Notes: generated by a model from the letters alone, not told the origin. 64,000 nucleotides of DNA from Paralvinella palmiformis (GCA_025642065.1 JAODUP010000931.1:62001-126000); one strand, 5' to 3'. Counted from the first letter of the stretch, positions 12,523-24,850 are shown. A program made the numbers and translations.

Positions 12523-12733
12523 TAATAATAATAATAATAATAGTGTGTTCTGTAAAATCGTTAGCTTGTGAAAAATGCATCACGCCATTTTGAAATAAAT
12601 ATGATAGGGGATATCTCAAAGTACAGAATCTGGATATTAATATCAAATAAATTATTTTAATTTCTAGAGATGATAAACCATTAAAGCCACCATCCTTGTT
12701 AGGCCTATTCAAATCTTTGCTTAGTGAAACCAT

Positions 12734-12796
<63 letters not shown>

Positions 12797-12940
12797 TCTA
12801 ATTTTAAATTAATAATAATAATAATAGTGTGTTCTGTAAATTCGTTAGCTTGTGAAAACTGCATCACGCTATTTTGAAATAAATATGATAGGGGAGATCT
12901 CAAAGTACAGAATCTGGATATTAATATCAAATACATGATC
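12523..12940 (+). repeat. Recent direct duplication flanking (TC)n
   Basis: About 125 bp, (AAT)n followed by 'agtgtgttctgtaaa' through 'tggatattaatatcaaata', occurs at 12,523-12,650 and again at 12,811-12,935 with only a handful of differences. A (TC)n tract of about 62 bp (12,737-12,799) lies between. The open frames here (12,500-12,733 and 12,721-12,966, minus) share a peptide only because the DNA is duplicated. Confidence 0.9.
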
Positions 12941-13379
12941 AAAAAAGTAATAAAGACATAATCCACTTTGAGAAGTAATTAACTAAGAATTATAGAAAAC
13001 AGAAGATACAGGTCTGACATATCCAGGCAGAATCATATTTTTCAGTGATTGATTAAGTTGACATGATCAACCCTTATTTGATGCCATGCCCAATTTCCCT
13101 TTAACTTCACCCATTTGGATGATTCATCAAGAAATGGCGTCTGGTTCAGAAGGTTAAGTAATAGTAATTTTATGTGTCAGTAGAGATCCAAGTTATAATT
13201 ACAAAACACTAAAACACCTGCACCTTATATGTATTCACAATGATATATACAGACAGACAAAAGATAGTCAGACAGATAATCAGATATAAACACTTATTTG
13301 ACTTAAGTTAATTTACACACATACAGTAGATCCCACTACACCTAACTGCATATACTTAGGGAGGCTAAATTAGGCGTGA

Positions 13380-14060
13380 ATGAATGTTCACTTAGTGATG
13401 AACGGAAAAGTATGAGGATTAGCTGTTAGGTTCGAATAAATCATAGTATTTACTCAGGTTTTAGACGATATTTCATTCTAGTCCAGTAATAATCCATTGT
13501 GCAGTATTGCTTTATTTTAGCTAAATCACTTCAGTGATTCCATACTGAGTTAGTGTACATTCTCTTTGTTATGAACAAACTGTAATGTTTGTTAATAAGC
13601 TTAGAGTATATAAAAGGCTTAAATGTTCACTTAGGTTAGAGAAGAACTTCGACGCCAGACTAGTCGGACGTGTATTTATACATAGTTCATATAGGTAGGA
13701 TTTATTCAGTTATTCGAACCCAGAATAAAGCTGAGGTCAGCATCTGGGGTGTCGAAATGCTTTATATACAGGTTTCTTTTGGACCACAGAAAATTACTGT
13801 TGAATGTAAACTGTGGTGTCAAAATAGTTTATGATATGTATGTAGCAAGTCACCATTGAACCACACGCACGTGTTGTTTGTTGCGAGCTGTGGTATCAAC
13901 TGGTATGTTTTTTTACGTGCTTCCGCTTTTTGTACGTAGCCTGCACGTAGCCGCTTTCCTGTGGGCGTGACATATTTGTCGCGTACGAAAAGCGAATTAG
14001 TTGGTTCCCACAGGCTGATGAGTAGACCAGACACATGCTTAGGTATACGCACACATATAT
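13380..14060 (+). repeat. RepH copy 1
   Basis: An interspersed repeat of unknown class, also at 14,505-15,300 (+), 60,220-60,490 (+) and 37,860-38,190 (-). Landmarks are 'gtgatgaac' and 'agtaataatccattgt' (13,397; 13,484), 'gaggtcagcatctgggg' (13,734) and 'gcgagctgtgg' followed by 'tgacatatttgtcgc' (13,884; 13,967). No protein similarity was recognised. The open frames here are not conserved between copies. Confidence 0.75.
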
Positions 14061-14165
14061 ATATAACATGCACTCACACACACATATATAACACGCACGT
14101 ACACGCACACACACACACATATATATATATAACACGCGCCCACGCACGCACACATACATACAGAC
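14050..14165. repeat. Higher-order (CA)n(TA)n minisatellite
   Basis: Three successive units of about 30-40 bp, each a CA run followed by a TA run and then 'aacacgc'-like bases. It sits at the 3' edge of RepH copy 1. Confidence 0.8.
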
Positions 14166-14504
14166 AGAGAATGAGAAATAAACACAAGAACTCATATACA
14201 CAGGGTGACTGTTTTGGTTATCTGCTTATTGGTGTTCCTTTATATTATAAAGAATTTAATGTTCTGTAAACATATACACATTTCAATAATTGTATAGCCT
14301 TTGGGCTACACTTAAGCCATAAATTTATAAATTTATGGCACGTACCTTTCGTAGGAATCACATATATGGCAGAGTTTGATTTCCCGCACAAAACTGTGAA
14401 TAATTGGATAGAAACGTTATTAATATTCTCGCCATATCCAGCATCACAAGATATTTAAATGTTGTTACCATCTCACTGTCTATTTTTATGGAAAAGTTCT
14501 CTAA

Positions 14505-15300
14505 GTGATGAACATAAATGTATGAGTATTAGCTCTACTTCCTCAATATTGAGGCGTTATTTGCTTCTAACTTAGTAATAATCCATTGTTCAGCACTGAT
14601 ATTTCGTTCTATCCAGCCGCCTGATTATAAATGTAGACAAACTGGACCCTAAACAAGTTTGTGGCGCCTCCGTGGTCTAGCGGTAGCGTGTTGGACGACA
14701 GATCACTACCACGCGTGTTCGAATCCCGGCGTGGCATATCTGAAGGTTGTTTCGTCTTTCGCTTCGTCTCATTATCTTTGGAGGTCGCTCGGCCCATTTA
14801 GCCTACCATGTGCACGAAAGTGGCCGTAAAACATCAATCATCATCATCATCATCACCATAAACAAGTTTGTCACGGGTTCAACCCCATGCTGTTATGCTC
14901 CCTGACGCACCGAGTCCCTATAGAATGATATAGCTTTTTACCTTATTCATAGTACGAATTGCGAGTCGGGCCTGACTTCATTATTGTATGCCGGATTGGT
15001 GAGCGATTCGAACACATACAGAAGATGAGGTCAGTATGCGTGGTATCAGAATGTTATGTATATTTATGTTTTGAACGACAGTAAATTATTGTAAGCTATG
15101 ATGTCAAAGTAGCTATTTTGTACACGTATTAGTTTATCACTGAACCACATATATTTGTTGTTTGGTGCGAGCTGTGGCGTTAAATTTTGCATTTTCTATA
15201 TGATTCTGCTTCCTCTGTATATGTCCTTTTTTAACCCCTGGGCGCGACATATTTGTAACGTAGGAGGAGCAATTTGCCTAGGGATCACAGGATAATGGGT
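14505..15300 (+). repeat. RepH copy 2, split by a SINE-A
   Basis: It matches copy 1 in order: 'aagtgatgaac' (14,501), 'agtaataatccattgt' (14,573), 'gaggtcagtatgcg' (15,026), 'gcgagctgtgg' (15,168) and 'gcgacatatttgt' (15,244). Once the SINE and one target-site copy are removed, spacing agrees with copy 1. The two copies form a tandem pair with a period of about 1.1 kb. Confidence 0.75.
14663..14858 (+). mobile_element. SINE-A, full length, with 13-bp target-site duplication
   Basis: A tRNA-like head carries an A box (TGGTCTAGCGGT, 14,673-14,684) and a B box (GTTCGAATCC, 14,717-14,726). It is joined to a body with 'GCTCGGCCCATTTAGCCTA' and ends in a short (CAT)n tail. The sequence TAAACAAGTTTGT occurs at 14,650-14,662 and again at 14,859-14,871, fixing both ends. 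This is the hallmark of LINE-machinery retroposition. The head is not a host tRNA gene, because it runs straight into the SINE body. Confidence 0.95.
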
Positions 15301-15584
15301 TTCCCGGAAATATTATCAATATTTAAGGCTCATTTATATATAGGCCTATTTATCAATAGATTTGTAGTTGTGTAGCTTTATGTTTATTTCGATTTTTGTA
15401 TAATTAGGTTGAAAGATGCTTTGTTGTATTTATATGTGATTTACGGATATATGTATGATTTAATTTGTGGCATATATTAGAATCCCCTTTCGTAGTAATC
15501 ATATGTTTCATAGAATAATTTCAGTTAAACGTATATTGTTATGGCACCAATGTTTTCATTGCTATGCTTGAAGCATTATGGCAA

Positions 15585-15646
15585 GCTCTCTCTGTCTCTC
15601 TGTCTCTCTCTCTATCTCTCTGTCTCTGTCTCTCTCTCTCTCTCTA

Positions 15647-15680
<34 letters not shown>

Positions 15681-15697
15681 CCCCTCTCTCTCTCTCG
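15585..15697 (+). repeat. (TC)n microsatellite, interrupted
   Basis: About 110 bp of TC with TGTC and TATC interruptions. It abuts RepF copy 1, and the matching end of RepF at 37,420-37,460 is also GA/TC-rich, so the tract grew from the repeat's own end. Confidence 0.95.
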
Positions 15698-15699
15698 CA

Positions 15700-16790
15700 C
15701 TTTCATTTCGTTCATGAAGAAGCATTAGCAAACCATATTCCTCTAAGACTATCCGATACCTGCAAAACAAAAATTCGTCATCTAATATTTTATCTCTCTA
15801 ATATGATTTAACTTTTATTAGTCACCAAATAAAGTATGTTGTATAAAAGAGGAATTTTCATGGCTTCGTTTAGTCAAATAGTCGTTACTAGTTGTTAAAC
15901 AAACACCAGAAGACCATTCTGGTGTTTGCACTCATGTTAAAACTAGTGTGTGCTAATAATGTAGCATATATATCCGATACAATATTCAAGCATAGACCAA
16001 AAGTTAGTGTGAGATTTCTTTATTTAGCTTCATATTTGTTAAATTATTGGGAATTTTCTCTTCTCCACACATTTCTTTAAACAGTCGTACTATACAGTAT
16101 ACACAATATATCCAATACGTCAGAGGTAGATCTTTATTTATACTCAGCTGTTGGCTCATCTGGGACAGATTTGGTAGATAATTGTTCACGATGAGTGTTA
16201 GAGCTCAGGATTCCGCTAGTAAGTCATTCAACACTGACTGACCATAGATATATTTTCAATCTCATACAGCGGTAAGATGAATTTACCTTTTCACGAATGC
16301 ACCAAAAGGCCAGGATGTCAGCTAGACCAATGATCGTATCATTGTCGTGTATGACGTAATATCCATAACGGCGCCTGCTCCCATTATTGGTTTGTCAGAG
16401 CCTAAACAGTAAATCTATTTCTGAATGGTTCGTGCATATATCACGTTTGATTCATGACCATCATTCAACTAGTGCTATATTTAAGGAAAAGAGTACTCAT
16501 TGTTCAGTAACACAACGAATATTAATTTAGGTACTAGTTCAGCAATAAGTGTGTTTGATATATATTTCATCGACGTATAAAAGGCTTCAGCCTCATCATC
16601 ATCTCATGTCCTGAGGAAGTAGCCCGTTGACTATTTATACCATGCAGTTGACTACTTGTACTACGTGAAACCAACCCCGAGGCTAAACTAAAACAGCTAC
16701 TCACCACGTCATGGTAACCACTTATTTCAATGCTTCAGTTCATTTTATATATAGATATATACCACATGTAAATATTTCCTTTGTAAACTC
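15700..16790 (-). repeat. RepF copy 1 (about 1.1 kb)
   Basis: The reverse complement matches 36,240-37,460 over most of its length. It also matches 25,270-25,930 and 29,890-30,120 over the part with 'GACATGAGATGATGATGAGG' and 'GATGAAATATATATCA'. Class unknown: I see no terminal inverted repeat, LTR or tRNA head. One short peptide stretch, 'FH.VHE.AL.N...L.LSD.C.T' (15,700-15,770 on + and its mirror near 37,400 on -), stays readable in both long copies. That hints at, but does not show, former coding. Confidence 0.75.
15900..15928. repeat. Perfect hairpin inside RepF copy 1
   Basis: CAAACACCAGAA (15,900-15,911) and TTCTGGTGTTTG (15,917-15,928) are perfect complements around the loop GACCA. 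The sister RepF copy near 37,200-37,225 is not palindromic, so the hairpin arose in this copy. Confidence 0.8.
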
Positions 16791-16799
16791 AGGAGAAAC

Positions 16800-18240
16800 T
16801 GATATGCTCTTGCTTGTCATTAATTAATAATATTGGATGCTATTTTGTTTGTAAACGGATTATGTCAATTTTTGATTGAAATACATTCATAAATATTAAC
16901 TAGACAATTATTATCAGCAGCCAGATAAAGAATACAACCAAAAGAAAGAAGAATTCGGTAAGAAGTAGTTCCATTTGTCAGAATCTGATATGTGTAGTCT
17001 CTCAGAATGGAGACATATAAATTATATCCAACATTTACCGTTTGTTGAAATGAAGAAGCTAAATCCAAAGGTCATTCGGGTTACTAAACAACTTAGTTGA
17101 TCTGGACATTATTAGGTCACCAGTTTAAAGCTTATTTTAAGTACTAAATATCTAAACAAGCATATGTTGGTTGAAGGAAGAAGATCTGCAACGATATGTG
17201 CCGAGATAAGATATGGCTACTTTAGATATGTGTCAAACCTTCTCATTTGTAGTCTGTTTATCTTAGATGGTTTCTTGTTTTGGATTGTATCTAATGATAT
17301 AGCATCATGACATATGTATTATATATTGCAAGCTGGATTCTGTAAATGCTGATAATTCTACAAATATTAGGTATGTATGTATTTCTGGCAAAGGTTAGTT
17401 AGACATACAAAGTAAAAACACTATATTTCTTTTCCAATAACCTATTCCTTTTAGTGAAAATAGATTTCTTATATAATGTTAGCAACCTTGGTCAAAAACA
17501 GGTGCTAATCCATACCTATTTACAACTGATTTACCACGTCTATAGATTCGAAGAGTTTAATATAATATTTCCACTCGCTGAGGCCACATAGTTCTAATAG
17601 GTCATGTACGAAAACCATCCTAACAATGTTTCAGAGATATAAATAAAACTCCAGAGCTATACCTATTACATATCCATACAAGAAAGGATAAATCACTATC
17701 GGTCGAAGATAAATCACTTCTCTACCTGTTAGCAGTCATTTTGTTTTATCTCAAATGAACTCGAGTCGGATTAATGAAGGCATTAATGCACATACCCAAA
17801 GTCAGCCACACAAATTATTATGTCTGGATCTCTTCGGCTTTGAGACCCAAATATATTATACTAGTATAAAAACATAAATTGAGGGTGAAACAATAATTAT
17901 GAACCTTTTATAAGTTGTTGTATTGATTTATATTTTTCTGATTCGTGAAAACTTAATCTGGATATATTTAATCTACGGATATATTTGTATAAAAAACACT
18001 CTTAGGTAGATTCGTAATATATTAGCATTCCTATTGTAGCAGTGCCTTAGCATGTTACATATATAGCGGCGATGTGAAATAATGTAAGTAAATTTGATTC
18101 TCTTATTTAAAACACTCCCATAAAGAATATAAAAGACACATTATATAACAATATGCTAATTTATTTTAAATATATCTAAATCAAATCCCCAGCTGTGCAC
18201 GAAGGTAACAAAAGCTGACTTTCGTAACTAAATACAATAT
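16800..18240. other. AT-rich DNA, nothing recognised
   Basis: No similarity to other segments was noticed, and no protein or RNA gene. The 67-codon minus-strand open stretch at 16,865-17,068 matches no family I know. Confidence 0.5.
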
Positions 18241-18259
18241 AAATTGTTATTTTAGGCGA

Positions 18260-18500
18260 TATATGTGATTCATAACTTTCCCTAGAAATAATATTATTAA
18301 TAAAATATTTTCTGGTATTTGTATTACTCCTTTTTCCCTTCGAAACAGGTTAAAAGGATGAGTCTCATCAAGTATCAGATTCTTAGGAGAAGCAGTACAA
18401 ATAGTTATATTTGTTAACCTGTCAACTGATACTAAGTTAAGTATCACATTTCTGCCTTTAATACCATGTTGTTCCCCATTTGTTATGATATTTAACATTC
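18260..18500 (-). repeat. Inverted partner of the block at 24,910-25,100
   Basis: The reverse complement aligns with 24,910-25,100 through 'ctgcttctcctaagaatctgata' on one side and 'ctgcttctctgaggaatctgata' on the other. Both copies keep an open frame of about 60 codons with a shared pattern NL..V..L..IT.C.AS..NLI.D. I do not recognise it. It could be a fossil exon or a mobile-element ORF fragment. Confidence 0.5.
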
Positions 18501-19679
18501 TAATACACTACCATCAAATATAATTTGTCATGTTTCATATGGTGAAGTGAAATTACAATATGCTAAAAAAATAGATAAATGATGGGAATGTTTGCCTCCA
18601 GATTTAGACAGTTATAAACAGTAATGATTGTATTATCCCCACGTTGAGCCCCCTAATACTATTGAACTAATAAATGCAGAACATTTGTATTAAATAGCGA
18701 TTAATCACAAAACGTTGAAAATTATAATGCTGATGGCTTTTGATCAACGGTTAACCTGAGATGTGATTATGGTATTTAGATTACACCGCTGCTAGCCTAC
18801 TGTCAGATCATAAATTAATTACATTGAAGAAAGAATAACTCGATTAATGCAAAATTGTAATTGAAATAGTTGTCATTTTAAGATACTCCTAAACCTAAAC
18901 GGCCTTTAGAACCTAATACTTTAAAGATAACCTATTTACGATAGAAATATTCTCTTGGGATAATGTTTTCCTGGTTGAATCAGTTTTTTTGGTGTATTAT
19001 AACGTCCAGATAATGGAAATGGGAAAAATACTTTGACCATACAGCAATACGTCAAAGGAACTGTCATCTTAAGGGAAGAAATAATATCGATTAGAAATAT
19101 TTATTAAAGCAGGAAAGCATTAATCAACTTTATTGCCCAAGGAAAATATTAAATGATCATAATTTTCTTTGATAGAAAAATCGAAATTCTTTCAATCAGA
19201 AGATTAAAGCCAAGTTTCCTTTATGTGACAAATAAATAAATACTTTATTTTAACACAAAACGTTTGAAGCCATTCATGTATAATTATAGACTTAGAGATT
19301 ATTTGCAAAACATCAGGATATTTTATTGGCCGGTTGATGAAATATATATAAATAATATACACAGTGATTCTTTGTATATACTTGCTGTTACCACAAGGTA
19401 TTGGACAATATGAATATTGCTTTGTAAATTCACTCTTCTTGAAGAATAAGTCAATTGAAAAGAGGCTACCAGAACTTAAAACAATATTTCTTATATGCAA
19501 TAATGAGCTATTAATCAAATTAATTAGGCAAGTTTCGGGTTGTTGTTTCCTATTATCTTTTTTCTTGTCGTTATATTTTGTATGAACTTGATTTTCATAA
19601 CTTCAGACATTAAAGGGTTAACTTGGAAACACAATATTTATGTTATAACTCTATACAACTGATTATGTCTATATACATT

Positions 19680-19686
<7 letters not shown>

Positions 19687-19738
<52 letters not shown>
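19687..19738. repeat. (TA)n microsatellite
   Basis: About 52 bp of TA directly 5' of the pogo-like MITE; TA is also the target of this transposon superfamily. Confidence 0.95.
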
Positions 19739-19740
<2 letters not shown>

Positions 19741-19741
<1 letters not shown>

Positions 19742-20396
19742 AGATCCATTAATCCGACAAGGTTTGTCACATGACAATATGTCGGATAAACGAGAATGTC
19801 GGAATATCGAGTTCGTGACATTCCGGTAGTCTTTGTCACACTTTAAAAAATCATAAACCAATATTCAATAACCATGCGCAAGATACGGAATGGCATTGAA
19901 GCTATTGGTCATTTTGATGTTTGTTCATTATAGACACAATAAAGAAATACTGGTCCATCAGATTAACCCAGGATCTGCCCATTGGAAAGATCACACATTT
20001 GTGTTTTAAATTAGCCATGAATGATTAAGATTAGCTATTAGATAACCACAGGTAATGGAAGCATCGTGTGTCGGTGTGTTTGGTCGAGGATGATTGTAAT
20101 TGGTTACGATATTGCAATTATGGGGGGGGGGGGCTCCAGTTAGTGAACCATTACTGACAACATGTTGGTGTGTTTTGCATGACTGAACCAGAGGATATAT
20201 TTTTCAACATTTTCGTGTTGTCGGATTATCAAGGTCATTTTACATAGAAATATCACATTCTGTCGGGAAAATGAAATGTCGGAGTCGAAACGCGGAACAC
20301 GATTTTGTCGAAATTAAGAATCATTTATAATTGAGCTAAATAATGTATCGGATGGTGGATTTGTCGGATAAACGATGTCCTGATTAACGGATTCTG
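19741..20396 (+). mobile_element. pogo/Tigger-like non-autonomous DNA transposon (MITE)
   Basis: The left end reads CAGATCCATTAATCCGACA and the right end, reverse complemented, CAGAATCCGTTAATCAGGACA: imperfect terminal inverted repeats of about 20 bp. Both start with CAG, typical of pogo/Tigger members of Tc1/mariner. 'TGTCGGATAAACGA' recurs as a subterminal motif at 19,780 and, with 'TTGTCGGAT', near 20,220 and 20,361. The flanks are (TA)n on the left and (TA)n beginning at 20,398 on the right, consistent with TA-targeted insertion. About 656 bp with no transposase frame, so it would depend on another element. Confidence 0.75.
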
Positions 20397-20399
20397 AAT

Positions 20400-20950
20400 A
20401 TATATATATCACATATTGGAGCTCAAAGAATATGAGTACGTTATAGACTGGCAAGGCCGAGAACTAGCTATTTTCCAGCTAAACGCCTTTATTGAAGGTT
20501 TATGCATCTAGATGGTCAGGTAGGGTCATGCATTGCTGTCTCAAGAAGCCAAAGAGAAAACATCGGACAAACACGTTGATTCAAGGGAGAAATACATCAA
20601 GGTTATGGACCAAAATATCAGACTTAGAGTCATAAAGGATATCTACACATCAATAGTCACATTACACGGATTTACAGACCTTTCTGCACATTGTCATAGA
20701 CATAGCTACACGTAGTTTCCATATCCAGTGGTGTTATCATGATAGAACTGAGTTGAAGCGTATTAATTGTGTCTGGGGTAGAAATATTTTTTGGAGAAAG
20801 TACGTAAAATTGTTTTTGGGGTAGTGTATACAACTATTCGGCTAAATATGTGAATATTTAGTTTATTAAATCTTTATAATTAGTATCGCAGTATCCTGTT
20901 GTTAAATATGTGGAAGTTAATTGTCAATAGCAAATTATCAGATGAATCTG
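20400..20950. other. Unassigned DNA with a 60-codon open frame
   Basis: The open stretch at 20,533-20,715 (+) is charged (K, E, D, R) and less AT-biased than its surroundings, but I cannot match it to a family. No start context, signal peptide or splice sites stand out. It could be a decayed transposon ORF. Confidence 0.3.

Positions 20951-20952
<2 letters not shown>

Positions 20953-21039
<87 letters not shown>
20953..21039. repeat. Compound (TA)n(TG)n microsatellite
   Basis: TA to about 21,011, then TG to 21,039. The inverted sister copy near 48,000-48,020 has only 'GATATATATTTATATCAG' at this place, so the tract expanded here. Confidence 0.95.
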
Positions 21040-21043
<4 letters not shown>

Positions 21044-22188
21044 CAGAATTATACAATTATCACCAACATATTTTGACATATATTTGGGGTCACCGGTTTC
21101 GAAATGTTAACTCACTTTCCAAGTAAAGTTTCAGACTTCATGTGAGAAAGAACCCCACACAATACAATTTCATGATAAATAATCGTTTAGTGGCTATAAA
21201 CTAAATATCTCGCACAATCTTAAATGAATAGTTAAAACGCATATGATTATATCATTTGCAAATTCTGTAGAAACCGGAAATTCTTTATTTGGAGCATCAC
21301 AATTAAATTAAAAAAATCAAGTTCCCAGTTATGAGGGTCATTGAACTGGCTTTTAGCAATAAAAGAGATTTATTTGTTCGAAGGAGCAATAAGAGCCTAG
21401 AATTAGAGCATAGAATCGTCTTTGCAGTTATACTAAATCATGTTTTTTTATACTATTGATGATGTCTGTACTATGGATAAAAACTGACAATTTAATTCAG
21501 TTGATGGTGGATCCTATTAGTTTTCTATCTGACGTTGAAGTGATATTATAATTAGCTGCAAAAAACCTCTAACTAACACATAGTTCTATGATGTTTTACT
21601 GGCGACTGACAATTGATTATTTATTCAATGATAACAACCCATTAGCCAGCCTTGGTATTCCACTGACACAGCACACTAATCATTCCTAATGATGGAGGAA
21701 AAATTATTATCTCTTGCAAAGTATCTATTGATTTTCTAGGGAAATCAAGACATAAACTAGATAAGAGTTTTCTGTCGTTCTTGAAAATGATAGATTTAAG
21801 AAATTAAAAAGACCTTGTATGCAGCGTTTATTCAACTTTGACAGTTATTAGATATTGGAATATTGTATTCTAACAGGTAGTATCTATTAAAAGATTGTGT
21901 TCTGAACGAACCTTCCTAACTTTAATATACAACTGTATGAGATGAATGGCGATACTAATTTGAAACATTATTCTGAAATATTAATGTGATTCCATCCAAT
22001 ACGACGCGTTTGTCCAATGTTCTCACCATAGGAGTAGAGAATTTAAGATATTCAATATTTATGGATTATAAATTTAATGTTATGCATATTATTTCCTATT
22101 GGAAACTATCAGATGAGAAGTTTTATCAACTCGCTGATAAATATATATTAAGCTTATGAAGAACTGAACATAATAAACAATGCAATGA

Positions 22189-22236
<48 letters not shown>

Positions 22237-22600
22237 GTAACCAAAAAACTTATTAATATATATGTGATACTGGCAACAGCCAGCTAGGAATTGGAGACTT
22301 GACTAAGAAACGAGATTTACTACCTGCAATGCGGGAGAAGGTTAACACAATATAATTATGTTAGATAAGGGACATAACGACCTTTGGAATAATAATATCA
22401 GTTGTGAATACTTCCTGAAATAGGAAATATCCAGAAAGGGATTCATTTCATTTCGTGGGGAGAACCGGAAGACTAAACTGGACAGGATCTATAACCACTA
22501 AGTGGCTATTATGGGCCATTTTCTGTTATAAATCCAATTTGAGCTAAAGTCTTAATTGATATATCTCACTGATGGCAATGAGATAAATGGCCGGCATTCA
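21040..22600 (+). repeat. RepI/J segment, plus orientation
   Basis: 21,080-21,650 matches the reverse complement of 47,455-47,960. Landmarks are 'tactattgatgat.tctgtact' and 'ggatcctattagttttctat' near 21,455-21,530 and 'gttgaagtgatattataattagc' at 21,536-21,558. 22,460-22,550 matches the reverse complement of about 46,990-47,080 through 'accggaaga' and 'actaagtgg'. Together they form a long non-coding dispersed or locally duplicated unit. Confidence 0.7.
22190..22232. repeat. (TA)n microsatellite with TATG starts
   Basis: About 43 bp of TA with early TG interruptions. Confidence 0.9.
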
Positions 22601-23649
22601 AATAAAATATTTTATAAAGACTGCCATATATCGAAAATTTGCGGTAAAAATAAGCGGTACAAAGATACTTTGTGGCAGTATGACCTTTTATCTTGATAAT
22701 CTTAGAGCCTTACAGTTAGAGAACAATTGGTTAACACCAATACATTAACTACAGTGCGTGCGTGCGTATGTGCGTGTGTTCTTCAATATGGTTAATTTTT
22801 CGTTTCTTTATCGAGAAACTAAGGTTGATATCTCACAAGCATAGCATAAATACCTTTCTAATTCAATCCAACGCGTATCTGTGCCAACTTTGCACGGTTT
22901 GATGCCATGAATATCTTAAGAGTTATAACTACATTAATGTTTACTCTGAGTTTAATTTAATAATTTTGAAAGAACCCCTAAGATTATCTAAGTAATTATA
23001 AGCAGTAGTGTACTAAGCCTAATTCCCATTGAAAGTCATGGACATCTCATTGATTTCAAGTTTTTATTACGATGACATAAAGAATAGAAGCTTATCCCTT
23101 ACTGTATTAAGACATATATACTATGGGTTGTAAATGGTATTATTGTGCCTTTAATGTAATAAATACATAAGATGATGGATGATAAAGGGTGTTTACTGAA
23201 TTTCGATTCTTCATAGAGTATGTTGTTTCTAGAATTGTCTCAAGATAACTTTTTTTTCCAGTGAATGCAATACTTAAATGCAATTATGACACATTAATCC
23301 TATAGTGAGGGCCTCTAACATACTTGCTTGGAGTAGAATTATGATATGTCACAATATATTATCCATTTTGCCTATTCGTACCATCTTTTCAAAATAATTT
23401 GTTTTATAGTTTTTCAATAATGTTACCTTCTAATAGTTATCACCATAGCATCATCGTTAACTCGTAAATTAAGTTTGAATTGGAATTATGGAAACACAAA
23501 CTGACACCACGCTTAGCGTGTCCTTCTAATTTGTATTTATATTATTACGTGAGCTGATGTTTCAGTAATAAGTCATGGTTGTGAAGCACGTTTTAGTGAT
23601 ATATTTAGTTTTAGTAATTCATAGGACCATTAACCAGAAAATAGTTATT

Positions 23650-23730
23650 ACACACGCATGCACACACGTACGCACACATACGCACGCACGCACTGCTGCA
23701 TGCACATACACACACACACACACACACATA
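23650..23730. repeat. (CA)n/(CG)-interrupted microsatellite
   Basis: A CA tract with CACG and CATG variants and a homogeneous CA run at the 3' end. A related GTGCGTGC tract lies at 22,755-22,780. Confidence 0.85.
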
Positions 23731-24850
23731 TACGAAAGCTAAACAAATAGCTCACTGACACATATAGGAGATATAATTTTAATTCCGAGGACGTCTTCAT
23801 TTGAGCTATTCTTCATGTAGATTGAATTGTCATAGAACGATTCATTTTAGCCAATACCACGTGATAAGAGAAAGTATACATACAAATAATCAATTAGGTA
23901 AATAATTCTAATTTTAATTAATAGTATTAATAGATCATCGACCGAACAATAAAATATCCCGATATTTTGTTATCTTATTTTATGCCAATAATTATACTTG
24001 AATGGCTTCATTAAACACATTACAGAAATGCCTCTTCTTAAAGGATGACAATAAATCAGATTAGAACAGAATAATCGAGGAGACTAATTACACTTGGAAT
24101 AGATATATATATTACACAGACACAAAAAGGTTTTGTGCAAAGGCAATTTATTTACTTTTTTCAATACAGAAAGGAAATAATAGCTTCTATCTTTTGAACG
24201 CCAAAAATGTATATCACACAAAATTATTGTCTTTTAATCTTTTCCATATAAATTAAAGTTGATTAATGCTTTCCCGTTTTTATAAAATATTTATAATCGA
24301 TGCTATCTCTTCCTTCAAGATGACGGTTCCTTTGAAGTATAGCCAAACAATATTTTTTCATTTTTATTTCATTAATGCTGGCACGTTGTATAGCAAATTG
24401 AATATCTTAGTGGCCAGCAGCACACACCAAACAAAAAGACAAAGGCATGAACCAGGCAAAAATTGTATCAAAAGAATAAGTTTATTGCAAATACTTTCCC
24501 CACAAAATATTTAGAAAGGGGTAATTGATATTTTTGAGAACCCAAAAATGACAACTATTTAATTTACAATTTCGAGTTTATTAAGTTGGTAATAACTGGA
24601 TGTAATTAATTGATGGTCTAACAACAGGTCGGCAATGATGCATTCTCAACACTTTGACGAACGGTTAACTTGAGAAACAATCAAAGAACCTAAACGCTAC
24701 ACTTTTCAAGGCTTTGAAGACACTCGCTCACTTATATCAAAGTACAGCATTAATGCGCTAATTAATATTAGAGGGCTCAATGCGAATATATCACAATCGT
24801 TAACATTTATAGCTTTCTACTTTCAACTTCCGTTTTTGGCATTTTAAAAT
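23730..24850 (+). repeat. RepS copy 1
   Basis: It matches 48,710-49,620 in the same orientation. The best block is 24,220-24,320 against 49,050-49,148: 'tttaatcttttccata' through 'gatgctatct.ttccttcaagatgac' is nearly identical. The stretches with 'gaacggttaac' (24,659) and 'gatatcacaatcgtta'-like sequence (24,788) are found inverted or direct near 49,440 and 49,562. No conserved coding frame. Confidence 0.65.

Noticed and set aside
13896..14269. Overlapping frames of about 100 codons on both strands
   Set aside because: They span a (CA)n/(TA)n minisatellite and RepH; composition is repeat-driven.
14663..14735. tRNA gene with good A and B boxes
   Set aside because: It is the head of a SINE with target-site duplications and continues into the SINE body; a second copy at 8.7 kb has the same body.
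24266..24514. 82-codon plus-strand frame inside RepS
   Set aside because: The aligned sister sequence at 49,090-49,260 does not keep the frame, so it is not conserved coding sequence.
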